Shown here piece after piece: positions 34,986 to 44,048 of a stretch of DNA of 64,000 bases. Location of the stretch: positions 186,001 to 250,000 of the forward strand of contig NZ_LMDG01000037.1 of assembly GCF_001426265.1 (NCBI RefSeq), given 5' to 3'. Under the pieces are notes generated by a model that saw nothing but the letters and a program-made list of their open reading frames with translations, was not told the origin of the DNA and did not search any database. The position numbers were made by a program, and so were the translations under genes. Origin of the DNA: Rhizobium sp. Root1220. GTDB taxonomy: Bacteria; Pseudomonadota; Alphaproteobacteria; Rhizobiales; Rhizobiaceae. Each line of letters starts with the position of its first letter. Position 1 is the first letter of the stretch.

Positions 34986-36050
34986 ATGTCGAAATTCTTC
35001 CGGTCGCCGACAAGCATGATTGCCCTCCTTGCAGGTGTAGCAGGCGTGCTGCTCGTACTTTACGCTTGGCGCTTGCCGCCGTTCGTCACCTCCGTTGAGA
35101 CCACCGACAATGCCTATATCAGAGGCTACGTCACGATCATGAGCCCACAGGTGAGCGGCTATGTCGTTGACGTCCCGGTGAAGGACTACGAGCAGGTGAA
35201 AGAGGGGACAGTCCTGACAAAGATCGACGACCGGATTTATGTCCAGAAGCTGGCGCAGGCGCGCGCGGCACTGGACGGCCAGAAGGCCACATTGGAAAAC
35301 TCGCGCCAGTCGGAGCTATCAGCCAAGGCGACGATTGCCTCCAGCCAGGCGCAGATCGATAGTGCCAACGCCTCGCTGAAGCAAGCGCAACTCGCCTGGG
35401 ATCGTATCAGCAATCTCAATGACCGGGGCATTGCGTCCGCAAGCGAGTCCGAGCAGGCGCAGGCAACACTGGAAGAGGCCAAAGCTCGGTTGAACCAGGC
35501 GCAATCGGCGCTGGAAGTGTCAAATCAGAGCCTTGCTACCATTATCGTCAACCGCTCTCTACTGGAAGCCAATGTCGCCAGCGCCGAGGCCGCTGTGCAT
35601 CTTGCCGAGATCGACCTGCAGAACACCACCATCGTGGCGCCACGTGACGGCCATCTCGGAGAGGTGGGCGTTCGCTTGGGCCAGTACGTGACAGCCGGGA
35701 CGCAGCTTATGGCAGTGGTTCCGAAGGATGTGTGGGTCGTTGCCAATTTCAAGGAAACGCAACTCGAAGGTATGCAGGTCGGGCAACCAGTCTCGATCAT
35801 CGTCGATGCGCTCGGAAAGCAGCGCCTCACTGGCCGCATAGAGCGCTTCTCGCCCGCAGCCGGATCCGAGTTCGCCGTCATCAAGGCGGACAATGCAACG
35901 GGTAATTTCGTCAAGATCGCCCAGCGCGTCGGCGTTCGCATCAGCATCGACCCCGATCAACCCGCAGCCGAGAACCTGACGCCGGGTCTCTCTGTTGTTG
36001 TCAACGTCGACAAGAGTGCCGAGCCGGACCAGAAGACGGCCGCTAAATAA
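34986..36050 (+). CDS. HlyD/EmrA-family membrane fusion protein
   Basis: 354 residues. One membrane segment (~12-30) precedes a biotinyl-lipoyl-like segment (TTDNAYIRGYVTIMSPQVSG). A helical hairpin rich in Ala, Gln and Leu follows (~80-190), then the second lipoyl half (APRDGHLGEVGVRLGQYV) and beta-barrel. It spans the periplasm to link the MFS pump to an outer-membrane channel, which is not encoded nearby. Last gene of the operon, followed by a terminator. Confidence 0.92.
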   Translation: MSKFFRSPTSMIALLAGVAGVLLVLYAWRLPPFVTSVETTDNAYIRGYVTIMSPQVSGYVVDVPVKDYEQVKEGTVLTKIDDRIYVQKLAQARAALDGQKATLENSRQSELSAKATIASSQAQIDSANASLKQAQLAWDRISNLNDRGIASASESEQAQATLEEAKARLNQAQSALEVSNQSLATIIVNRSLLEANVASAEAAVHLAEIDLQNTTIVAPRDGHLGEVGVRLGQYVTAGTQLMAVVPKDVWVVANFKETQLEGMQVGQPVSIIVDALGKQRLTGRIERFSPAAGSEFAVIKADNATGNFVKIAQRVGVRISIDPDQPAAENLTPGLSVVVNVDKSAEPDQKTAAK

Positions 36051-36071
36051 AAGCGTTAGCCTGAACAACAA

Positions 36072-36097
36072 AAAGCCCGGCATTGCGGCCGGGCTTT
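36072..36097. terminator. Bidirectional terminator between the efflux operon and rplI
   Basis: AAAGCCCGGC, six-base loop, GCCGGGCTTT. The A and T flanks allow it to work for both convergent transcripts. Confidence 0.8.
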
Positions 36098-36125
36098 CGC
36101 TCTCAGGAGATTGCTCCCCGAAATC

Positions 36126-36704
36126 TTATTCGTCGTCTTCGGCGTTACCGTCAGCTTCCGGATCGAAGAAGTCTTCCGGACGCAGGGCGTCTTCGTCAAC
36201 GCCGTAGATGGCGTCGACAGACGTCAGGGTTTCGCCCTTCTTCTGGCGCTCGGCTTCTTCGGCTGAACGTGCAACGTTCAGTTCGATCTTGATTTCGACT
36301 TCGGCATGCAGCTGAAGCTCGACCTGGTGCAGGCCGATTGCCTTGATCGGCGTGTTCAGGTGAACCTGGTTGCGGCCGATGTTGAAGCCTTCGGCAGCGA
36401 GGATTTCAACGACGTCGCGGGCAGCGACCGAGCCGTACATCTGGCCGGTTTCGCCAGCCGAACGGACGACGACGAAGGACTTGCCTTCGAGAACGTCGGC
36501 AACCGTCTGGGCCTCCGACTTGCGCTCGAGGTTGCGGGCTTCGAGCGTTGCGCGCTCGGATTCGAAGCGCTTCTTGTTGGCTTCGTTGGCGCGCAGCGCC
36601 TTGCCCAGCGGCAGGAGGTAGTTGCGAGCAAAGCCGTCACGAACCTTTACGGTTTCGCCCATCTGGCCGAGCTTGGAGATGCGTTCGAGAAGAATGACAT
36701 CCAT
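36126..36704 (-). CDS. rplI: 50S ribosomal protein L9
   Basis: 192 residues with a good AAAGGA site. The N-terminal L9 signature MDVILLERISKLGQMGETVKV and the long connecting helix (~40-75) are present, then the C-terminal rRNA-binding domain. It is longer than E. coli L9 (149) because of an acidic C-terminal tail (~155-192), common in rhizobia. Last gene of the rpsF-rpsR-DUF2232-rplI unit. Confidence 0.97.
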   Translation of the reverse strand: MDVILLERISKLGQMGETVKVRDGFARNYLLPLGKALRANEANKKRFESERATLEARNLERKSEAQTVADVLEGKSFVVVRSAGETGQMYGSVAARDVVEILAAEGFNIGRNQVHLNTPIKAIGLHQVELQLHAEVEIKIELNVARSAEEAERQKKGETLTSVDAIYGVDEDALRPEDFFDPEADGNAEDDE

Positions 36705-36725
36705 CTTCGTGTTCCTTTCGTGTCT

Positions 36726-37709
36726 CTAGATTTTCGTGTCTGTCTGTTTGGGGGCATCAGCATCCTTGTTCGGGCTCAATGCGATCGCCTTTCGGGTGTC
36801 GCTGAGTCCCAGCACAAGAATGAAAAAGGCTGGCACCATCAAAAGAAGGGATGCCAGGTAGCACAGGACGAGCGCCGGAAGACGCCAGTCCTTGCCGCGC
36901 GTGCGAAAATGCAGCGCGGCAAAACCGGAGAGCAGGAAGCCGGCGCCGAACGTGCCGACAAGCGTCGCTCCGATCATTGCCGGGATGCCGCCAACGAAAG
37001 TTGCAGCAAGCCCGACGAGAAAGATGAAGATCGTGTTGCGGTTCATCCGCAGCGAGGAGGGGATATCCTCGCGAGGACGCAGACCGCCACCGGAGGCGGC
37101 GACGATGCGCGTCGCAATGTAGTAGGCTGCGAACAGCATGACGACCCACATGCCGCCCTGAATGGCAGGGAGCAGCAGCAGAACCAGCGACTTGGTCTGT
37201 GAAATCGTTGCTGCGTCGGGGGCGAAGTCGGGTTGCTGCTGAGTGACCGAGGTGAACAGCACATCCACCATGCGGTCGATGAGATCAGGACCGTAGCCGA
37301 TCATCACGCCTACGACGATGACCGCGATCGTCACCAGCGCACAGAGATGCAGCAGGATATCGGACAGCGGGTACCATGCCATCAGATGATCGGGACCGCC
37401 GAGTTCGGAGGCGGGGCGGGCAAGATTGGCAAGATGGCTGATCCACCCGGCCGGCAAAAGCGTGACGAGCGTCATCATCAGCGCGAAGGACGGCGAGATG
37501 GCGATTGCGCCAACGACGGCCGCAGTGACGACGGCAGAAGCCGCAGCCATGTTGCCCCAGCCGAGGCCGACGAGAAGAATGGGCAATGCGGAAGCGGCAT
37601 AGAGAACGGCACTGAAGGACGGCTGAAGGCTTGCGCCCAGCACCAGAAGTGCGGCGGTCAATCCGGCGAGAGCGCCGAGGCCCAGCATTTTTGTATTCAA
37701 TGGTTTCAC
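36726..37709 (-). CDS. DUF2232 membrane protein
   Basis: 327 residues, GTG start with AGGA eight bases upstream. About eight hydrophobic segments run from ~8 to ~310, with a short polar tail. This DUF2232 protein commonly sits between rpsR and rplI in rhizobia; the family has resemblance to substrate-binding components of vitamin (ECF) transporters. No function is known in this context. It is cotranscribed with ribosomal genes by position. Confidence 0.85.
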   Translation of the reverse strand: MKPLNTKMLGLGALAGLTAALLVLGASLQPSFSAVLYAASALPILLVGLGWGNMAAASAVVTAAVVGAIAISPSFALMMTLVTLLPAGWISHLANLARPASELGGPDHLMAWYPLSDILLHLCALVTIAVIVVGVMIGYGPDLIDRMVDVLFTSVTQQQPDFAPDAATISQTKSLVLLLLPAIQGGMWVVMLFAAYYIATRIVAASGGGLRPREDIPSSLRMNRNTIFIFLVGLAATFVGGIPAMIGATLVGTFGAGFLLSGFAALHFRTRGKDWRLPALVLCYLASLLLMVPAFFILVLGLSDTRKAIALSPNKDADAPKQTDTKI

Positions 37710-37821
37710 GGTCGCTGTCCTGCTTTATCAAGCAGTTAGAGGGACTTTTCTGAATCAGGATCAGAAAGGCCTCAACATGGGTTTTAACAGTTCCGATCCG
37801 CGCCCATCGCGAAAGGGAGAA

Positions 37822-37843
37822 GGGAAGGCATCGCTGCCTTCCC
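37822..37843 (-). terminator. Hairpin after rpsR
   Basis: GGGAAGGCA, four-base loop, TGCCTTCCC, in the 156-base gap between rpsR and the DUF2232 gene. The T-tract is weak (TTCTCCCTTT), so it may be a partial terminator lowering expression of downstream genes. Confidence 0.5.
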
Positions 37844-37865
37844 TCGATTTGATAGCGTCAGCTTA

Positions 37866-38114
37866 TTAAGCGACGACGTACGGCAGCAGGCCGAGGAAAC
37901 GAGCGCGCTTGATCGCCTGGGCGAGTTCGCGCTGCTTCTTCTGGGAAACAGCCGTGATACGCGAAGGAACGATCTTGCCGCGCTCGGAAATGTAGCGCTG
38001 CAGGAGACGAACGTCCTTGTAGTCGATGCGCGGAGCGTTTGCACCGGAGAACGGGCAAGTCTTGCGACGACGATGGAACGGGCGACGGACCGGTGCGGAA
38101 GAAGATTCAGACAT
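37866..38114 (-). CDS. rpsR: 30S ribosomal protein S18
   Basis: 82 residues with AAGGAG eight bases upstream. Typical S18 residues include CPFSG near the start, IDYKDVRLLQRYISERGKI and ARFLGLLPYV at the end. It binds S6 on the ribosome platform and follows rpsF after 12 bases. Confidence 0.97.
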   Translation of the reverse strand: MSESSSAPVRRPFHRRRKTCPFSGANAPRIDYKDVRLLQRYISERGKIVPSRITAVSQKKQRELAQAIKRARFLGLLPYVVA

Positions 38115-38126
38115 TCTCAGTTCTCC

Positions 38127-38597
38127 TTATACACGGTCTTCGCGCGGACGGCGCGGACGGTCTTCACGGTCGCCGAAGCCACCTTCACGCGGAGGGCGAG
38201 GACCACGATCGCGATCGCCGAAACCGCCTTCACGCGGGCCACGGGCGCCATCACGCGGGCCGCGATCGTCGCGGTCGCGCTTCTGCATCATTGCAGACGG
38301 ACCTTCTTCGTGTGCTTCAACAGCGATCGTCATGTAACGCAGGACGTCTTCGCTGATGCGCATCTGACGTTCCATTTCGTGGATCGCAGCTGCCGGTGCG
38401 TCGATGTCCATCAAGGCGTAGTGAGCCTTGCGGTTCTTCTTGACGCGGTATGTCAGGGACTTGAGGCCCCAGTTTTCAATGCGCCCGACCTTACCGCCGT
38501 GAGCTTCGATAACACCCTTGTACTGTTCTACGAGGGCATCAACCTGCTGAGCGGAAATATCCTGCCGGGCGAGGAATACATGTTCATAAAGTGCCAT
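38127..38597 (-). CDS. rpsF: 30S ribosomal protein S6 with disordered repeat tail
   Basis: 156 residues from the ATG at 38597 (MALYEHVFLARQ). The S6 fold covers ~1-95. The tail (~105-156) is Arg/Gly/Asp/Pro-rich with two copies of PREGGFGDR, so it is disordered and strongly charged; E. coli S6 instead has a short Glu tail added by RimK. First gene of its operon, preceded by a leader of about 200 bases. Confidence 0.97.
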   Translation of the reverse strand: MALYEHVFLARQDISAQQVDALVEQYKGVIEAHGGKVGRIENWGLKSLTYRVKKNRKAHYALMDIDAPAAAIHEMERQMRISEDVLRYMTIAVEAHEEGPSAMMQKRDRDDRGPRDGARGPREGGFGDRDRGPRPPREGGFGDREDRPRRPREDRV

Positions 38598-38726
38598 GAC
38601 AGCTTTGCCTTTCTTGCGTTTATTCACCCGATATTCGGCGGCTAAGCCTCAACGACTGCTCCTGATGGGCGAACCCAGGCAAGAAAAGCGTTTCCGAGAC
38701 GGTCGAGAGCGGAGACACGGGAGGCT

Positions 38727-38742
38727 GGAACCCTTCGGTTCC
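38727..38742 (-). promoter_or_regulatory. Hairpin in the rpsF leader, candidate S6:S18 control element
   Basis: On the minus strand GGAACC-GAAG-GGTTCC: a perfect six-base stem with a four-base loop, inside the predicted rpsF leader. Feedback by the S6:S18 complex on rpsF leaders is known in many bacteria; whether this is that element is inference. Confidence 0.35.
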
Positions 38743-38813
38743 GACGGTTCTCTTGCGAAAACCGGCCCTCCGTTCAGCCACCAGCCAGAAGACCGGGTTT
38801 GCGAACAGGGCGG

Positions 38814-38842
38814 CTTATACGGATTTCTGACGGAAACGCAAG
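38814..38842 (-). promoter_or_regulatory. Predicted promoter of the rpsF operon
   Basis: On the minus strand CTTGCG, 17 bases, TATAAG: a good rhizobial sigma-70 match, 217 bases upstream of the rpsF start and just past the cyclase gene stop. Confidence 0.55.
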
Positions 38843-38865
38843 GGGCGGCCCTGGAATGACTTCGT

Positions 38866-40623
38866 TCATGCCACGACGGGGAAGCCAGCTTTACTCAGAC
38901 CGTCAAGAAAATGAGCGTAGTGCCCGTCATTCGCGTAAGGCGTCAGGATGTTCCAGTAGTGCTCTATGTCCGCGGGAACATTGGCCAATATCTCCGGCAT
39001 CAGCCTTCGAGCATCGTCCTGGCGGTTCAACTGACCTAGGCTCGCGAGAAAGACAACGCGATTGAAGTAGGCTCGACGCAGCGATAGTCCGCGCTCCGAA
39101 TAGTGGGCGGCCTCTTCGTAATTGCCGAGATGGTAGTGGGACAGGGCAATCCGATCGAGAATGAGATAGGTGAGAGGGTCATGTGGACTGAGCCGAAGTG
39201 CCATGTGCAGCGGATCGAGGGCTTGGGCAAAATGGCCGGTGAATATCCTCGTCCAGCCGAGCGCCATATGTGCTATGGCAAGATTCGGGGTCAGGTCAAT
39301 CGCCTGCTGGGCTTCTGCCACCGCGTCGGATGCTTTTTGAGCAACGAAATTGGCGAGGCACATTGCATAGCGTGCGTAGGGATCGCGACCGTCGAGAGCC
39401 ACGGCGCGCTCGGCGGCCAAGCGCAGTTCGGTGCTGTCCTTATCGACATCGGTGCTGAAACCATGGAAGCATCGGGCATAAAGTGAACGGGCCAGCATCA
39501 TGTGGGCGCGGCCGAAATCCTGGTCCAGCGCAATGGCCCGACGATGCCAGGCAATCGCCTCCGAAAAGTGTTCGGCGGTGTCCTGCGCGTTGTGCAGCCA
39601 CATTCCGCGCATGTGGCATTCGTAGGCGTCCAGATTGTCCGTCGTCCGCAACAGCGCGCGGCTGCTCTCGCCAATGATGATTTCGGGCTCGATCGCGCCG
39701 ACGACCTGCTGAGTAAGTTCATCCTGGATCGCAAAGATGTCGGCGATCTCACGGTCGTAGCGCTGTGCCCAGAGGTGGACACCTGTCTCCGCTTCAATCA
39801 ACTGACCGGTGACGCGAAGCCGGGTACCGGACCGTCGCACGCTTCCCTCAACGATATAGCGCACGCCAAGATCCCGGCCGATCTGCTTCGCGTCAACCGC
39901 TCTGCCCTTGTAAGCGAACGATGAATTCCTGGCGATGACGAAGAACCAGCGGTAGAGCGAAAGTGCGGTGATGATGTCCTCGGTCAGGCCGTCCGCAAAG
40001 AACTCCTGTTCCGGATCGTCCGACATGTTGACGAAAGGCAAAACGGCGATCGAGGGTTTGTCGGGAAGCGTCAACGGCCCCCCGAGCGCGCCCGCTTCGA
40101 CTGGGTCTTTAAGGCTCCAATCGACCCGATGCACGAGTATGGGGCGGGGGATGTTTTTGAGCTTCCGGTCACCCAACCGGACGATCGGGAAGTCGAGCTT
40201 GCCTTCGATCTGGTCCCTGACCGTTCCGGAAATGCATATTCCGGCGGGCAGTGCGACCTCTTGCAGGCGCGCTGCGACATTTACACCGTCACCCAGAAGG
40301 TCGCTTCCTGACACGACAACGTCGCCGAGATTCATGCCCAGGCGAAAATCCATTCTTCTGTCCGGAGGCAAGTCGGCGTTGCGGCGATGAAGGGCTCGCT
40401 GGATCGCGACGGCGGCGCGCACGCCTTGTACCGCGCTTTGGAATTCGGCCACCATGCTGTCGCCGGCGGTGCCGAAAATACGCCCGCCATGCTCCGTGAC
40501 CAGATCGCCAATCGTCGCAGTAAAGACGGCAAGAGTCGCAAGCGTGTCTTCCTCGTTGAAAGCAACAAGGCGACTGAAACCGGCGACATCGCCAGCTAGG
40601 ATCACTGCAAGCTTGCGTTCCAC
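38866..40623 (-). CDS. Class III adenylate cyclase with TolB-like and TPR regions
   Basis: 585 residues. The cyclase domain (~1-165) has both metal Asp sites (GDVAGFSRLV and GTAGDSMVAEF) and the transition-state Asn-Arg in GDGVNVAARL. A middle region (~185-330) starts SIAVLPFVNMSDDPE, as in TolB/FlgO-like segments fused to rhizobial cyclases. The remainder (~340-560) is helical TPR-like. Likely a cytoplasmic cAMP maker controlled by protein contacts. The usual base-selecting Lys position reads Gly (IFGTAGD), as in related rhizobial enzymes from memory. Confidence 0.88.
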   Translation of the reverse strand: MERKLAVILAGDVAGFSRLVAFNEEDTLATLAVFTATIGDLVTEHGGRIFGTAGDSMVAEFQSAVQGVRAAVAIQRALHRRNADLPPDRRMDFRLGMNLGDVVVSGSDLLGDGVNVAARLQEVALPAGICISGTVRDQIEGKLDFPIVRLGDRKLKNIPRPILVHRVDWSLKDPVEAGALGGPLTLPDKPSIAVLPFVNMSDDPEQEFFADGLTEDIITALSLYRWFFVIARNSSFAYKGRAVDAKQIGRDLGVRYIVEGSVRRSGTRLRVTGQLIEAETGVHLWAQRYDREIADIFAIQDELTQQVVGAIEPEIIIGESSRALLRTTDNLDAYECHMRGMWLHNAQDTAEHFSEAIAWHRRAIALDQDFGRAHMMLARSLYARCFHGFSTDVDKDSTELRLAAERAVALDGRDPYARYAMCLANFVAQKASDAVAEAQQAIDLTPNLAIAHMALGWTRIFTGHFAQALDPLHMALRLSPHDPLTYLILDRIALSHYHLGNYEEAAHYSERGLSLRRAYFNRVVFLASLGQLNRQDDARRLMPEILANVPADIEHYWNILTPYANDGHYAHFLDGLSKAGFPVVA

Positions 40624-40765
40624 AGGGTAGGCGCTCCTGCAGTTTTGCGAGTGCCCTAAAACTAGCTCAAATCAGCAAGTTGGAGAAGCGGCAAATTACG
40701 ATGGCCAGCTCGGCTTGAAAACCTATCGTTGTGTGAAATCCGCTTTCCCACAGCAGATGCCGTTG

Positions 40766-40797
40766 CTGCCCTGCCTCCCAGGAAGGGGGCAGGGCAG
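40766..40797 (-). terminator. Hairpin after the aldo/keto reductase gene
   Basis: CTGCCCTGCC, a 12-base loop, GGCAGGGCAG, starting six bases past the stop. A strong stem without a T-run; possible terminator. Confidence 0.4.
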
Positions 40798-40802
40798 TGC
40801 CG

Positions 40803-41846
40803 CTAGATCGGCATCGGATACTTCCGATGCACCGTCTCGATTTCGGTCAGGACGTCGTGCGATAGCTTGAGATCCGCAGAGCCTATGTCTGTCTCAAGCT
40901 GTTTCATGGTTGTGGCACCGATGATCACGGATGCCATGAAGCGGCGTGTGAGGCAGTAGGCGAGCGCCATTGCCGACGGGTCAAGCCCATGCTTTGCGGC
41001 GATCGCGAGATAAGCCTTGGTGGGCGCTTCTTGCAGGGGTTGCAATCGGCCGCCGATGTCGCTGTTGATCGAACCCCGCGATCCTGCGGGCCTGACGCCG
41101 TCCAGATATTTGCCGCTCAGGATGCCGCCGGCGAGCGGCGAGTAGGCCAGCAGGCCGACATCCTCGTGGTGGGACAGTTCGGCCATATCCAGATCGTAGT
41201 GTCGATAGAGCAGGTTGTATTCGTTCTGGACACTTGCAACGCGCGGCAGGCCGAGCTGTTCTGCGAGCGTCAGGTATTTCTGCGTGCCCCATGTCGTCTC
41301 GTTGGAAAGACCGATCGCGCGGACCTTTCCTTCCTTCACCAGTGCACCCATCGTTTCCAATATCTCGGTGATGTTGGCGACGGCCTTGGCGTGATCCTGC
41401 TTGAAGGGATCGTAGTGCCATGCCTGCCGGAAATGAAAGTGTCCGCGGCTCGGCCAATGAATCTGGTAAAGGTCGACGTAGTCGGTCCCCAACCGCTTGA
41501 GGCTTGCGTCGATTGCCAAACGAATGTTCTTGCCATCGGCACCATCGCCGTCCCGGAGGTAAGAGCGGCCTGGCCCTGCAACCTTCGTGGCGAGCACAAT
41601 GTCCTTGCGCCTGCGTGTCTTTTGCAGCCAGCTGCCGATATATTCTTCCGTCAGTCCCTGCGTTTCCGGCGAGACGGGGGTGGTTGGATAGAGTTCAGCC
41701 GTATCAATGAAATTCACGCCCCTTTCGAATGAACGATCCATCTGATCGTGGGCGTCTGCTTCCGTGTTCTGCGTGCCCCATGTCATCGTGCCCAGGCAAA
41801 TCTCGGACACGGAGATGTCGGTCCGGCCTAATGTCTTGTATCTCAT
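40803..41846 (-). CDS. Aldo/keto reductase, Tas-like
   Basis: 347 residues. The TIM-barrel family pattern is clear: an early CLGTMTWG, the catalytic Asp and Tyr in NFIDTAELYP, the Lys in LATKVAG, and the His in DLYQIHWPSR. The C-terminal IIGATTMKQLE binds NADPH. The length and TMTWGTQN match Tas-type reductases. The physiological substrate is unknown. Divergent from fabD. Confidence 0.92.
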   Translation of the reverse strand: MRYKTLGRTDISVSEICLGTMTWGTQNTEADAHDQMDRSFERGVNFIDTAELYPTTPVSPETQGLTEEYIGSWLQKTRRRKDIVLATKVAGPGRSYLRDGDGADGKNIRLAIDASLKRLGTDYVDLYQIHWPSRGHFHFRQAWHYDPFKQDHAKAVANITEILETMGALVKEGKVRAIGLSNETTWGTQKYLTLAEQLGLPRVASVQNEYNLLYRHYDLDMAELSHHEDVGLLAYSPLAGGILSGKYLDGVRPAGSRGSINSDIGGRLQPLQEAPTKAYLAIAAKHGLDPSAMALAYCLTRRFMASVIIGATTMKQLETDIGSADLKLSHDVLTEIETVHRKYPMPI

Positions 41847-42051
41847 CTATGAACCTTGACGGTGATTGAAAAAAGCGAATGGTCTGGAAGGACGCGCAAA
41901 TCTAGTCTCGAATTGAGCGGGCGCAAGAGGAAAAACCGTGCCCGCCGTTGGCTGTAAAAGCCTTGGAACGCAGGCACCCGCCACTTGACTCTCCCGGAAA
42001 GAATGTCAATTGGAGGCGAAATATCAGAGGTCCGTATAAAAAGGACAAGGG

Positions 42052-42996
42052 ATGACCATCGCTTTCACATTTCCCGGCCAAGGTAGCCAGGCCATCGGCA
42101 TGGGCAAGGATCTTGCCGATAACTTCGTCGAAGCCCGTGCTGTTTTCCAAGAAGTTGACGAAGCGCTGGGCGAAAGTCTCTCCCAGACAATGTTCAACGG
42201 TCCGGAAGAAACGCTGACGCTGACTGCCAACGCGCAGCCGGCGCTGATGGCCGTATCGATGGCCGTTGTTCGCGTTCTGCAGGCCAGGGGCGTCGACCTC
42301 AAGGCAAAGGTTTCCTATGTCGCCGGCCACTCGCTCGGCGAATATTCGGCGCTTTGTGCCGCCGGTACCTTCTCGCTTGCCGACACCGCTCGGCTTTTGC
42401 GTATCCGCGGCAATGCCATGCAGGCAGCCGTTCCGGTCGGCGTCGGCGCCATGGCGGCGATCATCGGCCTCGAACATGCCGACTTGATTGCCGTTTGCGA
42501 GGAGGCTGCGGCCCATGGTTCGTGCCAGATCGCAAACGACAATGGGGGTGGCCAGATCGTCATTTCCGGGGAAAAGGCGGCTGTCGAGAGGGCCGCGGCA
42601 ATCGCAACGGAAAAGGGTGCCAAGCGCGCCATCCTCCTGCCGGTTTCTGCACCGTTCCATTCGACGCTGATGGCCCCGGCTGCTGCCGCAATGCGCGAAG
42701 CGCTCGCTGCTGTCGCAAAGTCCGACCCTATCGTGCCGTTGGTCGCCAACGTCCGCGCAGCGCCGGTCACGGACGCCGGCGAAATTGCCAAGCTCCTTGT
42801 CGAGCAGGTGACCGGTCAGGTACGTTGGCGCGAAACGGTTGAGTGGTTTGCCGCCAACGGCGTCACGACGCTGTACGAACTCGGCTCCGGCAAGGTCTTG
42901 ACGGGTCTGGCACGTCGTATCGACAAGACCGTCAACGGTATCTCGGTCAACTCGGCGGCCGATATCGACACGGCCGTTGACGCCCTCCTGGCCTGA
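42052..42996 (+). CDS. fabD: Malonyl-CoA--ACP transacylase
   Basis: 314 residues. The nucleophile Ser lies in GHSLGEYSA, with the His in LPVSAPFHSTL and the TFPGQGSQ start. It loads malonyl groups on AcpP for chain elongation. First of the fabD-fabG-acpP-fabF set; AAGGACAAGGG directly precedes the ATG. Confidence 0.97.
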   Translation: MTIAFTFPGQGSQAIGMGKDLADNFVEARAVFQEVDEALGESLSQTMFNGPEETLTLTANAQPALMAVSMAVVRVLQARGVDLKAKVSYVAGHSLGEYSALCAAGTFSLADTARLLRIRGNAMQAAVPVGVGAMAAIIGLEHADLIAVCEEAAAHGSCQIANDNGGGQIVISGEKAAVERAAAIATEKGAKRAILLPVSAPFHSTLMAPAAAAMREALAAVAKSDPIVPLVANVRAAPVTDAGEIAKLLVEQVTGQVRWRETVEWFAANGVTTLYELGSGKVLTGLARRIDKTVNGISVNSAADIDTAVDALLA

Positions 42997-43024
42997 TTTA
43001 TTAACGAATACAAGGAATGCTCCC

Positions 43025-43762
43025 ATGCTTGACCTTTCCGGCCGCAAGGCTCTTGTTACCGGTGCCTCCGGCGGCATAGGCGAAGAAATCGCTCGCCTGC
43101 TTCACAAGCAAGGTGCCATCGTCGGCCTTCACGGCACCCGCGTCGAGAAGCTCGAGGCGCTGGCCAACGAACTGGGCGACCGCGTCAAGATCTTCCCGGC
43201 AAACCTTGCTGACCGGGATGAAGTCAAGGCGCTGGGCGTCAAGGCCGAAGCAGAACTCGAAGGCGTCGATATTCTCGTCAACAACGCCGGCATCACCAAG
43301 GATGGTCTGTTTGTGCGGATGAGCGACGAGGACTGGGACAGCGTCATCGAGGTCAATCTGACGTCGACGTTTCGTCTGACGCGCGAACTGACCCATCCGA
43401 TGATGCGTCGTCGTTATGGCCGCATAATCAACATCACCTCTATCGTCGGTGTCACCGGCAATCCCGGCCAGGCCAACTACTGCGCCTCCAAGGCGGGCAT
43501 GATCGGGTTCACCAAGTCGCTGGCCCAGGAGATCGCCACCCGAAACGTGACGGTCAACTGTGTCGCTCCCGGCTTCATCGAATCGGCCATGACCGGCAAG
43601 CTCAACGACAAACAGAAAGAAACGATCATGGGAGCGATCCCGATGAAGCGCATGGGCACCGGAGCCGAAGTCGCATCGGCCGTTGCTTATCTGGCATCGT
43701 CGGAAGCTGCTTACATGACAGGCCAGACTCTGCACGTAAATGGCGGCATGGCCATGATCTGA
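43025..43762 (+). CDS. fabG: 3-oxoacyl-ACP reductase
   Basis: 245 residues from the ATG at 43025. TGASGGIG binds NADPH, NNAG and YCASKAGMIGFTK complete the SDR catalytic set, and the C-terminal GQTLHVNGGMAM is the FabG ending. It reduces 3-oxoacyl-ACP. It starts 28 bases after fabD. Confidence 0.97.
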   Translation: MLDLSGRKALVTGASGGIGEEIARLLHKQGAIVGLHGTRVEKLEALANELGDRVKIFPANLADRDEVKALGVKAEAELEGVDILVNNAGITKDGLFVRMSDEDWDSVIEVNLTSTFRLTRELTHPMMRRRYGRIINITSIVGVTGNPGQANYCASKAGMIGFTKSLAQEIATRNVTVNCVAPGFIESAMTGKLNDKQKETIMGAIPMKRMGTGAEVASAVAYLASSEAAYMTGQTLHVNGGMAMI

Positions 43763-43771
43763 AACGGGAAA

Positions 43772-43790
43772 CTGCCCGCCGGGCAGATTT
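43772..43790 (+). terminator. Small hairpin after fabG
   Basis: CTGCCC-GCC-GGGCAG followed by ATTTT, nine bases after the fabG stop. Short stem; probably a weak terminator. Confidence 0.45.
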
Positions 43791-43811
43791 TCCCCGCAAT
43801 AGCGTGTTGAC

Positions 43812-43832
43812 CAACCCGACGGGGTTGATTTT
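43812..43832 (+). terminator. Second hairpin after fabG
   Basis: CAACCC-GACG-GGGTTG followed by ATTTT. In tandem with the preceding hairpin, it would separate fabG from acpP. Confidence 0.5.
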
Positions 43833-43848
43833 CTGGCTTTGCGGCAGA

Positions 43849-43864
43849 CTTAAACCGTGTTAAG
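43849..43864. repeat. 5-6-5 inverted repeat upstream of acpP
   Basis: CTTAA, six bases, TTAAG, lying between the fabG terminators and acpP. It may be a regulator site for acpP; a short match, so low weight. Confidence 0.25.
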
Positions 43865-44048
43865 CGGGCCATGACTGTGAACAGTCTCCCGAGAAAGAAG
43901 ACGGACCGGCGGCTTTCGTGCAAGCCTGGGACATCTCTGGTAGCCGGGTTCAACGAGTTTGCCGAAGCGCCTGGGGGCGCCGCAGGCTGAAACAGGGTAG
44001 GGATGTCACAAGGCATTCTGATCAGGAAATAAGGTCGAGGAAACCGAC

